From Alphaproteobacteria bacterium (GTDB taxonomy: Bacteria > Pseudomonadota > Alphaproteobacteria > Puniceispirillales > Puniceispirillaceae), in assembly GCA_011524735.1 (NCBI GenBank), contig WTJS01000091.1, forward strand, positions 1 through 35,643: DNA of 35,643 bases, read 5' to 3'. The notes beneath the pieces were generated by a model. That model made no database searches, was not told the DNA's origin, and was given only the letters and a program-made list of their open reading frames with translations. A program made the translations under genes and the position numbers. Every line of letters begins with the position of its first letter. Position 1 is the first letter of the stretch. This document shows positions 1-8,283 of this stretch, in pieces.

Positions 1-533
1 TCCCGTATCTGGTTCCATCCTGCCTCACTGAGTTGTGCTGCCACAGCTTCGTCTCCCAGAATATGAACCATACGTTCATAGGCAGACACATAGATCAGAA
101 TCCCAGCTGTGTTGGGTGCCTTGCGCAAACCACGTGCATAAAAACAGGCTTCTGCCGCTCGAATGACTTCCTGCGTCATTTCCTGACGCGACACAAACAG
201 AGTCTTCAGCGCAGAGAACCGCGTTGCCAGAAAGGCACCAATGGCAAATCCACCAATAACGATGCCAATGACAGCTCCAAGGCCGAATGGCGCTCCACTC
301 TCAGTCCATAATCCGGTTGCTTCGACTCCACTTGCCGAAACCAACGTCCAGATAAGGCCAAGGACGGTCAGCGCAAAAATCAGACCGAAAATATCTTCGC
401 CTCGGTCGTAGCGACCTGAACTGCTTGCAAGCACGGGGATGATCTCACATCCGCTTCGCCATTCGGCAGCTGTAATAGCCTGCGAGATTGCCGTGCGATC
501 TTCATCGGAGATCCGTCTGTGAAGATTAGCCAT
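1..533 (-). CDS. TPM-domain membrane protein (3' end outside window)
   Basis: The frame opens at an ATG at 533 and runs without a stop to the window edge, giving 177 codons of an incomplete gene. The N-terminal ~40 residues resemble the start of the TPM fold (residues around ISDEDRTAISQAITAAE, then CEIIPVLA). Two hydrophobic segments follow at about residues 47-65 and 80-100. The remaining part has an amphipathic helical character (VIRAAEACFYARGLRKAP) typical of the second TPM protein in LemA/YgcG-type loci. It lies 8 bp downstream of another TPM gene on the same strand, so the two are probably one operon. The family acts at the cell envelope, but its biochemical role is poorly defined. I do not see lemA, which often precedes such pairs; it is not immediately upstream here. 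Confidence 0.75.
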   Translation of the reverse strand, partial: MANLHRRISDEDRTAISQAITAAEWRSGCEIIPVLASSSGRYDRGEDIFGLIFALTVLGLIWTLVSASGVEATGLWTESGAPFGLGAVIGIVIGGFAIGAFLATRFSALKTLFVSRQEMTQEVIRAAEACFYARGLRKAPNTAGILIYVSAYERMVHILGDEAVAAQLSEAGWNQIR

Positions 534-541
534 CTATCATC

Positions 542-1282
542 CTACCATCCGCCACTGGCACCGCCACCGCCTGAAAAACCACCCCCGAATGAACCGCCGC
601 GGCCTCCACGTCCAGGTTTCAGGAAAAACCAGAGGACAATGCCAACGAAAGCAAGAAGAGCCCAAGCCCAACCGCTACGTCCAGAGGCAAACAGATTATG
701 GACAATAAAAGTCAGGCCAATGAAGCCCGCAATTGCTCCGGGAATAACAAAATGCCATGGCACTTCCGGAAGTGGCAGGCCAAGTCCGCGTGCCAGAAGA
801 TTCAGTGCTGAGGCAGCTTCCACAAGCCCACCACCATAGTCATAATTCTTAAAGGCTGGGATCATGATGTTCTGCATCACGTGCTCTGCTTCGGCATTAT
901 AACGGCCCGCAAACCCAGCACCAAATTCAATACGCGCCCGGCGGTCAACAGATGACACCAGCACAAGCATGCCGTAATTGCGATCAGGTGAGCCAATGCC
1001 CCAATGGTCGAACAATGCCTGTGCATACCTCTCAATGCCCATGCCTTCAGCGCCATGAAGATTGAGGGCAAGCACGGTAACGACGATCAGTGGAATACGT
1101 TCTTCGGCGAGAAGCCGTCCTGCCATATCATTGATGACCTGTTCTTCAACCGCATCAAGCATGTTGGCGGTATCAACAACAAAAACACCTTCCGGCGGAC
1201 GATCGGGAAAGGTCAGTTGGGCCTTAGCTGGCGCAGCAAGCAGCATCAGGGCAGATAACAAGAAAACAAAACGGCACACCAT
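542..1282 (-). CDS. YgcG-like TPM-domain protein with signal peptide and Gly-rich C-terminus
   Basis: This 246-residue protein starts with a signal peptide (MVCRFVFLLSALMLLAAPAKA). A TPM domain follows from about residue 25 to 160, with the family-typical opening VFVVDTANMLDAVEEQVI, a central block ending DRRARIEFG, and a later NYDYGGGLVEA block. Two transmembrane helices lie near residues 175-215. The tail is a short Gly/Ser-rich stretch (GGSFGGGFSGGG), a hallmark of YgcG-type proteins. I place the start at the ATG at 1282. An in-frame TTG at 1321 would add 13 residues before the signal peptide and looks less likely. The protein is expected to be exported and membrane anchored with the TPM domain outside the cytoplasm. 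It is followed after 8 bp by a second TPM gene and is divergent from a secreted subtilase. Molecular function is not established for the family. Confidence 0.85.
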   Translation of the reverse strand: MVCRFVFLLSALMLLAAPAKAQLTFPDRPPEGVFVVDTANMLDAVEEQVINDMAGRLLAEERIPLIVVTVLALNLHGAEGMGIERYAQALFDHWGIGSPDRNYGMLVLVSSVDRRARIEFGAGFAGRYNAEAEHVMQNIMIPAFKNYDYGGGLVEAASALNLLARGLGLPLPEVPWHFVIPGAIAGFIGLTFIVHNLFASGRSGWAWALLAFVGIVLWFFLKPGRGGRGGSFGGGFSGGGGASGGW

Positions 1283-1311
1283 AATGACACGCTTATCCCA
1301 TCCAGTAACAA

Positions 1312-1378
1312 AGCTTGTCAAAGGTCATGGTCAGGAGTTGCCAACGATGGATGTGACCGGCTGACAGATTGACAAGCT
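1312..1378. promoter_or_regulatory. 10-bp inverted repeat in divergent promoter region
   Basis: AGCTTGTCAA at 1312-1321 is matched perfectly and inverted by TTGACAAGCT at 1369-1378, with 47 bp between the arms. The pair sits in the 144-bp gap between the divergent TPM gene (start 1282) and subtilase gene (start 1427). It could be two operator half-sites bound co-operatively. The right arm also contains a TTGACA string that could serve as a -35 element for the subtilase gene. No protein is identified as the binder. Confidence 0.35.
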
Positions 1379-1426
1379 CATTCACGCTGGAGACGATGAC
1401 GATGTCATTCAGAAACCAGTCATCCG

Positions 1427-2620
1427 ATGTTGGATATTATGCCATCCCGCCTTTGTCTCTTGATCTGTTGTCTTTGCCTTACTCTATCGGGCAGGGCTGT
1501 CATCGCCGAGACAAGGCTAACCGTCGAACATCTTTGTTCCGCGCTAAATGCTGAATTAGAAGGTCGACCAACGGCAAACGATCTTACCTTTGTCTTTCGC
1601 CCTGATAAATCCAACTGGCGGGTAGCTACAGCAAATAAAAATGATGCGGCAGGCAAGCCCGATCTACAGATCCGTCTCACACCGCCCTGCGTACTGCGGC
1701 TTGCCAGACAAGTGAAGCGCGACAGGTCTGGCACAGTCCAAGCAATCGAAATCCTGGGACCCGATCTCAAAACCGTCATCGACGTTGAGCCCCAAAACCC
1801 GCCCTTTCCGCCAGCATCACCAACCGAGGCTCCGCTGCTGGCACTCGTCGACACAGGCGTGAATTACCTGCTGCCCGCCTTCCAAGATAGTCTGGCGGTG
1901 ACGTCTGACGGTGGTCTTTTCGGCTATGATTTCTGGGATAACGATGACCGCCCCTTTGACAGTGATCCACGGCGTAACCTGTTCTTCCCCCTCCATCATG
2001 GATCGACTGTTTTCAGCGTTCTGGTTGCCGAAGCGCCTGGTTTGCCAGTTGCCATCTACCGATTTCCAGCGCCCGAGATGTGCCGCTTTGGCGCGATGAT
2101 TGACACCATCGCAGACGCGGGAATTCGTATTGTTACCATGTCGATGGGATCGCGTGATCGGAATGACTGGGCCTGCTTTGCAGATGCCGCAGGCCGGCAT
2201 GACCATATCCTGTTTGTCGTTTCAGCAGGCAACGATGGAGAGAACATCGACAGCTCACCTATCTATCCGGCAGCATTGGCGCTTCAAAACATGATTGTTG
2301 TGACATCGGGCGACGAATTTGGACGACTTGATCCGGCGTCAAATTATGGTCAGCTGAATGTCGATATAATGGTGCCGGCCGAAGCCGTTCCTGTGATAGA
2401 TCATCGAGGCGTCCGGAGTGATACTGGTGGCAGCAGCTATGCTGCGCCGCGCGTCGCCGCCCTTGCCACAAGGTTCCTCAAGGCCAGACAAGAGGCCAGC
2501 ACGCAGGACATCATTGATTATCTGGTATGGCGGACCATCAAACACAGTGATCTTCAGACCAGACATGGCTGGATCCCTGACCCCACAGACGATTATGGCT
2601 TCACCAAATGGCGAAACTAA
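1427..2620 (+). CDS. secreted subtilisin-like (S8) serine protease
   Basis: The 397-residue product begins with a hydrophobic leader ending around AVIAETR, so it is probably exported. The start could be 1427 or the in-frame ATG at 1439, which gives the leader MPSRLCLLICCL. Residues ~30-130 form a short N-terminal region that may be a propeptide. The catalytic triad of family S8 is readable: Asp142 in ALVDTGV, His191 in HHGSTVFSV, and Ser337 in GGSSYAAPRVAALA, with oxyanion Asn269 in SAGNDGEN. The catalytic domain is short and no C-terminal domain follows. The gene is divergent from a TPM operon and its stop codon overlaps the stop of a convergent trypsin-like protease gene. The substrate is unknown. 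Family assignment is firm because all three catalytic motifs are intact. Confidence 0.93.
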   Translation: MLDIMPSRLCLLICCLCLTLSGRAVIAETRLTVEHLCSALNAELEGRPTANDLTFVFRPDKSNWRVATANKNDAAGKPDLQIRLTPPCVLRLARQVKRDRSGTVQAIEILGPDLKTVIDVEPQNPPFPPASPTEAPLLALVDTGVNYLLPAFQDSLAVTSDGGLFGYDFWDNDDRPFDSDPRRNLFFPLHHGSTVFSVLVAEAPGLPVAIYRFPAPEMCRFGAMIDTIADAGIRIVTMSMGSRDRNDWACFADAAGRHDHILFVVSAGNDGENIDSSPIYPAALALQNMIVVTSGDEFGRLDPASNYGQLNVDIMVPAEAVPVIDHRGVRSDTGGSSYAAPRVAALATRFLKARQEASTQDIIDYLVWRTIKHSDLQTRHGWIPDPTDDYGFTKWRN

Positions 2621-3732
2621 TCACCGAAAGCCTGGTCTATGAATGACTGCGCCATGGAAACTGACGCAGGATTGTGCTGCTTCATGAGACCAAGCACATA
2701 ATCAGCGAATTCTCGATCCTGAAGCATTCCCGCAACCTGTATGCCAAGGCGCAGAGCCTGCGCGTTTGACGGATCAAGCGCGAGATAGCGTTCAAGGATA
2801 GGTCGTTCCTTTTCCGCCTGCCGGTCAAGGTGATAGGTCACGGCAAGAGACATCAACGTATTGGGGCTGTTCGGATCGAGAGATTCACCAAGCTTCAAAA
2901 ACTGTTCGGACCGATCAAACATCCACCATTTCCCGAAAAGCTGACCAGCCTGATCAAAGAGCTGTTTATTGCCTGAGGCGGTACAATTCCGTTCAATCTT
3001 ATCCACCAGTGGAGGCGGCGGATTACGCTGAATGTCTCCAGCAAAGTAGAGTGTATCTGCACAGACCCTGATGGCCCGACCACGCGCGGCAAAGGCATCA
3101 GCATGCTGAACATCTGTTCGGCGACCAACTTCGGAAATATGGACTGCTGGAATCACTTCACTGATTTTACCATCACCTGAAGCGAGGATACCAATGAGAT
3201 TCCCGTCTGCATCCACAACAGCCCCACCTGAATTCCCGGGAAGCGCCTTTGAATTCGTATGGATTCGTGCCTGTAAATTGACCTTAGTATCCGGGTAATG
3301 TGCAAAATTGCCGGCTCTATAGACACGTGGACCATTCCGCCCCTGATCAAATCCGACAACATAGAGTTCTGATGGCTGGTCAATACCAACAAATACTGTT
3401 GCGTCCACCAAGGACGTAAGCCCTTCCGGGCGCAGAATTGCGAGGTCAGCGGGCATGTCATGGGCCATCGGCTGAGCCTTGAAAATAGACCCTTTGGAGT
3501 CACGAATGACCACGCTGGCATGATCTTCAGCAACATGCATGTTGGTTACGATGAACCCGCTCTCAAGCGTAATGCCTGATGCGATCATGCTTGGCGTGCG
3601 TATGCCAACAACCCTGTCCTTCCATGCACAGACAGGTTCGGGCGCGGAACAGGCCAGCACCGTTACGGGCAGCAGCATCCCCACACACATCACCAAAAGG
3701 TGGAGCTTATTTCGGATCAAAATTGGACACAT
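2617..3732 (-). CDS. exported trypsin-like (S1) serine protease with C-terminal TPR-like region
   Basis: The 371-residue product has a leader with Arg/Lys near the start and a hydrophobic core ending VTVLAC. Cys28 lies in a partly matching lipobox, so it may be a lipoprotein, although Leu at -2 is atypical. A chymotrypsin-fold domain carries His66 (TNMHVAE), Asp96 (MPADLAILRP) and nucleophile Ser168 (LPGNSGGAV), the triad of DegP/HtrA-like S1 enzymes. From about residue 230 the sequence becomes helical with TPR-like spacing (LFDQAGQLFGKWW; SLDPNSPNTLMSLAVTYHL; ALDPSNAQALRLG) instead of a PDZ domain. The gene lies 53 bp after a glutamine amidotransferase gene on the same strand. Its stop overlaps the stop of the convergent subtilase gene by two bases. 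It probably acts in the periplasm. The physiological target is not visible. Confidence 0.87.
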   Translation of the reverse strand: MCPILIRNKLHLLVMCVGMLLPVTVLACSAPEPVCAWKDRVVGIRTPSMIASGITLESGFIVTNMHVAEDHASVVIRDSKGSIFKAQPMAHDMPADLAILRPEGLTSLVDATVFVGIDQPSELYVVGFDQGRNGPRVYRAGNFAHYPDTKVNLQARIHTNSKALPGNSGGAVVDADGNLIGILASGDGKISEVIPAVHISEVGRRTDVQHADAFAARGRAIRVCADTLYFAGDIQRNPPPPLVDKIERNCTASGNKQLFDQAGQLFGKWWMFDRSEQFLKLGESLDPNSPNTLMSLAVTYHLDRQAEKERPILERYLALDPSNAQALRLGIQVAGMLQDREFADYVLGLMKQHNPASVSMAQSFIDQAFGD

Positions 3733-3785
3733 GATCGGCAGGGTAGCAGAGGCGCGCCCAAAACGCGCCGATCATTTTGTCCCAT

Positions 3786-4571
3786 TCAGATTGATGCAGG
3801 CGCAATCCGGTCCAGCCAGTTGCGAAGTTCAGTTGCCCTTACGCCAAGCTCCTGAGCCTCAGACGTGGTGCCAAGCCGGGCAGCTGCAGACGCATCCTGA
3901 TCTGCCATTTCCAAGTCCATTGCAACAGACTCAGCCAGCCGACCTGAACCACCTAAATATTTCCCGACAAAGCCAACATCAAATTCAGGGTGATACTGCA
4001 TACCCCAGAAGTGAATACCATCCTGCTCAACGGCAAAAGCCTGAACAGCGCTATGATCATTGCCGGCCAGCAGCACGGCTGCGTCCGGCAAACGCACGAC
4101 TTCATCACGGTGCGTGCAGGGCACAGCATATCCGTCTTCACGTCCCACCATCATCGGGTGCGTCTTTCCAGCATCGGTTAATTTAATATTAACTGCCAGG
4201 CCATCCTCTCTGCCATTTGGTGATTCAGCAGTGGATCCACCAAGAATGCTGGCGGCAAGCTGCATACCATTGCAGGACCCAATAACAGGCAGCCCAGCTG
4301 CGAAACACCGACGCATAATCGCTGCCAGCGGTTCAGCCTGCGCATCATCAGTATTCCATTCGACTGACGACCCCGTAAAGGCAACACCATCGAAAGGAGT
4401 CAGGTCGTCAATATCATCTCCATCATAGGGGGCGATGATTGTTGTCTTCAGATCAGGCCGAAGAGATGTCAGTGTCGCGGCATAAAGCTCGCCACAGCTG
4501 GCGCCGCCAAGCTCTCTCAATCTTGCCGACTCTGCCGCTGGATTGCTCTCAATGATCAATATATGGGTCAT
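3786..4571 (-). CDS. class I glutamine amidotransferase-like protein (GMP synthase-type GATase domain)
   Basis: This is a stand-alone GATase1 domain. In the numbering of the GTG-initiated frame (start 4580), the nucleophile is Cys103 in the nucleophile elbow GSCNGMQ, and the partner His197/Glu199 lie in QYHPEF. The triad is complete, so glutamine (or gamma-glutamyl) amide hydrolysis is plausible. I favour the ATG at 4571, three codons inside that frame, because GGGGTG lies 6-7 bases upstream; residue numbers then drop by three. No ammonia-acceptor synthetase is fused or adjacent, so the acceptor is unknown. Related single-domain proteins include gamma-glutamyl-GABA hydrolases and uncharacterised GMP-synthase-like amidotransferases. 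The gene is divergent from an Ldh_2 dehydrogenase gene and is followed on the same strand by a trypsin-like protease. Confidence 0.87.
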   Translation of the reverse strand: MTHILIIESNPAAESARLRELGGASCGELYAATLTSLRPDLKTTIIAPYDGDDIDDLTPFDGVAFTGSSVEWNTDDAQAEPLAAIMRRCFAAGLPVIGSCNGMQLAASILGGSTAESPNGREDGLAVNIKLTDAGKTHPMMVGREDGYAVPCTHRDEVVRLPDAAVLLAGNDHSAVQAFAVEQDGIHFWGMQYHPEFDVGFVGKYLGGSGRLAESVAMDLEMADQDASAAARLGTTSEAQELGVRATELRNWLDRIAPASI

Positions 4572-4704
4572 GAAAATCACCCCTTTTGTCGCTGGCTATA
4601 TGGCTGCTGGATTGTAATTCCCACATTTGAAATTGAACATGCAGCAAATGCCACGGCATGGGCTACTCTGTTCACGACCATCGTCACTTGTTTCGAGACA
4701 TCCC

Positions 4705-5781
4705 ATGGCACCCAATGAAAAACCAGCGCGTTTCAGTCCTGAAAGACTTCGTCATTTCATTACCCGTATTTATCAAGTCCAGGGGCTAACCGAAACAGAC
4801 GCCGCCTGCCTTGCCGACACACTGGTTCTTGCGGACATGTGGGGGCATTCGTCCCATGGGGTGATGCGCACATTCTGGTATGCAGACCGCATGGCATCGG
4901 GCGCCATCAATCTGGCGGCGACAAGTGAGACACTTCTGGACACTGGTCCACTTCTGCATATCGATGGGCATAATGGCATCGGGCAGGTGATTACCCAGCA
5001 GGTCACCGATCTCGTCCGCGACCGCGCCAGGCAGTTTGGCATAGCCGCCATTGCCATCCGGAACTCCGGACATTTTGGAACGGCAATGTATTTCACCCGT
5101 CAGCTGGCAGAGGCCGGCTGTGTTGGTTTTCTGGCAACCAACGCCAGCCCGGCAATGCCGCCAACCGGTGGAACGGAAAAGCTGATCGGCAATAACCCGC
5201 AGAGCTGGGCCGCGCCAAGCGGCATGGATGCACCCTTTGTACTCGACATTGCCCATACTGCAGTGGCGCGCGGCAAGATCTTTCTGGCCCGTGAAAAGGG
5301 AGAGCCCATTCCCATTGGATGGGCCATGGATGCAGATGGCAGGCCCACAGATGATCCGGTGCGTGCCATTGAAGGCAGCCTGCTTCCTGCGGGGGGTCAT
5401 AAGGGATTTGGGCTGTCAGCCATGATGGATGTGTTGTCTGGCATTCTGCCCGCAGGCGGGTTTGGCACAGGTGTGACCGGCCCTTATGTCACGGAACGGC
5501 CAAGTCACGCTGGTCATTTTATGATGGCCGTCGACATAAAGAAGCTGCGTCCCACCGCAGAGTTCGAAGCGGACATGACATCAATGATCACTGGCTGGCA
5601 TACCAGTGCCAAGGCACCAGCAAGTGATCGTATCTATTATCCGGGTGAGATGGAGTATGAGGCCGAACAACATGCACGACAGTTCGGCATTGCACTTCCT
5701 GAAAAGGTTGTCGGTGATCTGTTAACGCGCGCTGGCCAGATTGGCATCGACGTGAAAATCGAAGATATCGCCATAAAGTGA
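4705..5781 (+). CDS. Ldh_2-family NAD(P)-dependent 2-hydroxyacid (malate/L-lactate/ureidoglycolate-type) dehydrogenase
   Basis: From the ATG at 4705 the product is 358 residues, normal for the Ldh_2 family. An upstream TTG-initiated extension from 4627 has no family counterpart and no good ribosome site. Family motifs are evident: an N-terminal helical region with ACLADTLVLADMWGHSSHGVMR (the conserved His of SSHG), the NSGHFG loop, a long nucleotide-binding region with TNASPAMPPTGG and LIGNNPQSWAAP, and GGHKGFGLSAMMDVLSG. Known members reduce or oxidise malate, sulfolactate, ureidoglycolate, diketogulonate or cyclic imino acids, so the substrate cannot be fixed from motifs. It probably works in the cytoplasm. 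It leads a plus-strand run with the DUF3604-like and DmdA-like genes, though 199 bp separate it from the next gene, so operon membership is uncertain. Confidence 0.9.
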   Translation: MAPNEKPARFSPERLRHFITRIYQVQGLTETDAACLADTLVLADMWGHSSHGVMRTFWYADRMASGAINLAATSETLLDTGPLLHIDGHNGIGQVITQQVTDLVRDRARQFGIAAIAIRNSGHFGTAMYFTRQLAEAGCVGFLATNASPAMPPTGGTEKLIGNNPQSWAAPSGMDAPFVLDIAHTAVARGKIFLAREKGEPIPIGWAMDADGRPTDDPVRAIEGSLLPAGGHKGFGLSAMMDVLSGILPAGGFGTGVTGPYVTERPSHAGHFMMAVDIKKLRPTAEFEADMTSMITGWHTSAKAPASDRIYYPGEMEYEAEQHARQFGIALPEKVVGDLLTRAGQIGIDVKIEDIAIK

Positions 5782-5980
5782 TCCTGATCCCGGTAGGCGG
5801 TCGCTAACCGAGATTATCGATCGGCTACTCACGAGACATCCCCCACTCTGACTGGTGCCGTGAGAGACGTCAGCTCAAGGTTTGACAGTTTCTCTGTCTT
5901 GCGACCTGTGGTTTGATGCAGGAAGATAACGGCCTCCAAAATTTATGGCCCCCACAATTTTCTGCTTACCGGAACAATAC

Positions 5981-8260
5981 ATGTCAACGAAGACCCCGGA
6001 TTCATCAATTCTGAAATTTGATCTCCCCGTGCCGCCAGAGCTTGTCGGTGACAATGCGCCGTCAGTGCTGCCAGGGCTTGATCCGGCCATGTTGGGCAAG
6101 GCCAGCCTGTCACCTACAGAACCGGTTGAGGTACGCACCTTTCAGAGCTTTGTGCTGACCTATACGGTCGGGACGCTTGGCATTGATGATACCGGCGGCA
6201 TCCGCATTGCCTGGCGGACCGTTGGCGACACTGGCAGGCTGCAGATGACAGACCCGGTCGCGCCAAACTTTGTGACAGCAACCAGTAATGGCGAAGGACG
6301 GCTGTCACTGGAATATGCCCGCATGGGTGGTCAGCGCCCCTGGGGAGAGATCCTGACCATTCGCCAGCATGGCGGCTATCTTCGCCCCGGCGAGACCATC
6401 ACCATTCGTCTTGGCGACCGGCGGCAGGGAAGCCCTGGTCTGCTAATTCAGACATTTGCTGAGGCTGGGCGCGATTTCAGGGTGATGGCAGATGTACAGG
6501 CCACGGGCAATTTCTACCCGCTGCCAGATCACCAGCTGACCGTGCCGGTGGTGCCTGGGCCAGCCAGCATATGGAAGGCTGTCACTGCCACACAACGACG
6601 TCCGGGAGACACCTTTATCCTTGGAATTAAGGCCGAAGATTCCTGGGGCAATCCTACGACTCCAGCGCCCTGCACCCTGCGTATTATGTCCACCATGCCA
6701 GTCAGCAATCTGCCAGACACCGTCGCCTTTGACGGCACGCAACAGGCTGTGACGATTGAAAACCTGATCTGCCATGATCCTGGCGAGGTACGTTTTTCTA
6801 TTTATCTGGACAATGGTTCGTCCGACGCAGCCATAGCCGAAGCCGGGCCAGTCATTATCAATGATGGCCCCCTTGCCGGATACTGGGGCGATCTTCATGG
6901 GCAGAGTGGTGAAACAGTCGGCATCGGCCGTATCGAGGACTATATGAACTTCGCCCGCAACCGGGCCTTTCTGGATGTGGTCTGTCACCAGGGCAACGAT
7001 TTCCAGATCAAGGATATCTTCTGGCAACATCTGAATAATGTAACCGCTGCATGGAACGAACCAGGGCGGTTTACAGCCTTTCCCGGTTATGAATGGTCGG
7101 GCAACACGGCTGTTGGTGGTGACCGTAATGTCATTTATGCCCAGGAAGGTGGCACTCTCAGGCGCTGCTCACATGCCCTTCTGGAAGATCGGTCCGGCAT
7201 GGAAAATGATGCTCATACGATTTCCGATCTTTATGCCGCGCTACGGCGAAGCGGAGAGGATGCCATCATCTTTGCTCATGTTGGTGGACGCTATGCCAAC
7301 ATCGAAATCGACCATGACGCCGATCTGGAAACGGCAGTAGAGATTCATTCAGACTGGGGCAGTTTCGAATGGATCGCCCACGACAGTTTTCGACTTGGTC
7401 GACGGGTTGGCATTGTGGCCAATAGTGACGGTCATAAAGGACGACCCGGTGCGAGCTATCCCGGCATTTCTGAATTTGGGGCCTATGGTGGTCTGACTTG
7501 TTTTCTGGCTGAAGAGAATAGCAGGGAGGCACTTTTTGACGCCATTCGCCAACGTCATCATTACGCCACGACAGGATGTCGGATGCATCTGGATGTAGCC
7601 TCAAACGGGCCCAGACACACCGCGATGATGGGTGACATCATTGACACATCTGACAAAACTGTCCCAGTGCGTGTCAATGCTCATGCCGCATCCGGCATTG
7701 AACGCATTGAACTGCGCAATGGAGAGAATGTTCTGGAGACCATCCGCAGCTATGATGAAAGCCAACTTGGCAAACGCATACGGATCACATGGTCTGGCGC
7801 TGAATATCGGGGTCGAGGTCGTAACACGCTGTGGCGTGGCCTGATCGATGTCGAAGGTGCCAGCATCGTGAAGGCAGACGCGCTGAACCGCTGGAACCCA
7901 GAGCGATTATTTGAGCAGCGTGGCAGCGCACAGCTTGCCTTTGAAAGTGTCACCACCGGCAATTTTGCCGGGGTCGACCTATGGCTGAACAATCATGCAG
8001 CCAGCCTGTCGGTCAAGACCAATCATGGGGACCTTGAAATACGCCTGGCCGATCTTGGCCTGGAGGCGGTAACGCTTGATTGTGGTGGGCTGGAACGACA
8101 GATCACTGTGACACGCCTTCCGGACACGCCGCTGGCTCAAAGTCTGGCTTTCGACCGGCAGGTCACTCTGCAGGGCGGCGTCGACAACCCGGTATGGGTC
8201 TGCGTGTCCACTGAAGACGGGCACCGCGCCTGGTCGTCACCTATCTATTTTGTCAGCTAA
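5981..8260 (+). CDS. DUF3604/PHP-like putative metal-dependent hydrolase
   Basis: The 759-residue product starts at the ATG at 5981, preceded by GGAA at a good spacing. An earlier in-frame ATG at 5945 has no such site. Residues ~1-300 are beta-rich with no catalytic motif and look like Ig-like or sandwich domains. From about residue 300 a PHP-like barrel begins: GYWGDLHGQSGE (Asp304, His306), VVCHQGND (His336), GYEWS (Glu371), IIFAHVGG (His433), EIHSDWG (His456) and ANSDGHKGRPG (Asp483, His485). This His/Asp/Glu pattern is that of DUF3604 and PHP-type phosphoesterases, with two or three metal ions expected. No signal peptide is seen, so it should be cytoplasmic. The stop lies 23 bp from the start of a DmdA-like gene and the two are almost certainly co-transcribed. 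Family is reasonably sure; substrate is unknown. Confidence 0.8.
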   Translation: MSTKTPDSSILKFDLPVPPELVGDNAPSVLPGLDPAMLGKASLSPTEPVEVRTFQSFVLTYTVGTLGIDDTGGIRIAWRTVGDTGRLQMTDPVAPNFVTATSNGEGRLSLEYARMGGQRPWGEILTIRQHGGYLRPGETITIRLGDRRQGSPGLLIQTFAEAGRDFRVMADVQATGNFYPLPDHQLTVPVVPGPASIWKAVTATQRRPGDTFILGIKAEDSWGNPTTPAPCTLRIMSTMPVSNLPDTVAFDGTQQAVTIENLICHDPGEVRFSIYLDNGSSDAAIAEAGPVIINDGPLAGYWGDLHGQSGETVGIGRIEDYMNFARNRAFLDVVCHQGNDFQIKDIFWQHLNNVTAAWNEPGRFTAFPGYEWSGNTAVGGDRNVIYAQEGGTLRRCSHALLEDRSGMENDAHTISDLYAALRRSGEDAIIFAHVGGRYANIEIDHDADLETAVEIHSDWGSFEWIAHDSFRLGRRVGIVANSDGHKGRPGASYPGISEFGAYGGLTCFLAEENSREALFDAIRQRHHYATTGCRMHLDVASNGPRHTAMMGDIIDTSDKTVPVRVNAHAASGIERIELRNGENVLETIRSYDESQLGKRIRITWSGAEYRGRGRNTLWRGLIDVEGASIVKADALNRWNPERLFEQRGSAQLAFESVTTGNFAGVDLWLNNHAASLSVKTNHGDLEIRLADLGLEAVTLDCGGLERQITVTRLPDTPLAQSLAFDRQVTLQGGVDNPVWVCVSTEDGHRAWSSPIYFVS

Positions 8261-8283
8261 CAGAGCCAGCAGGAGACAGCAGG

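Noticed and set aside
3539-4186. Open frame of 215 codons on the plus strand
   Set aside because: It spans the 5' end of the trypsin-like gene and the 3' end of the amidotransferase gene, both on the other strand with intact catalytic motifs. Its translation is Gln/Pro/His-rich and looks random.
4624-4650. CATTTG-N15-CAAATG inverted repeat upstream of the Ldh_2 gene
   Set aside because: Arms are only six bases and AT-rich with a long spacer, so chance occurrence is likely. It is not strong enough for a regulatory call.
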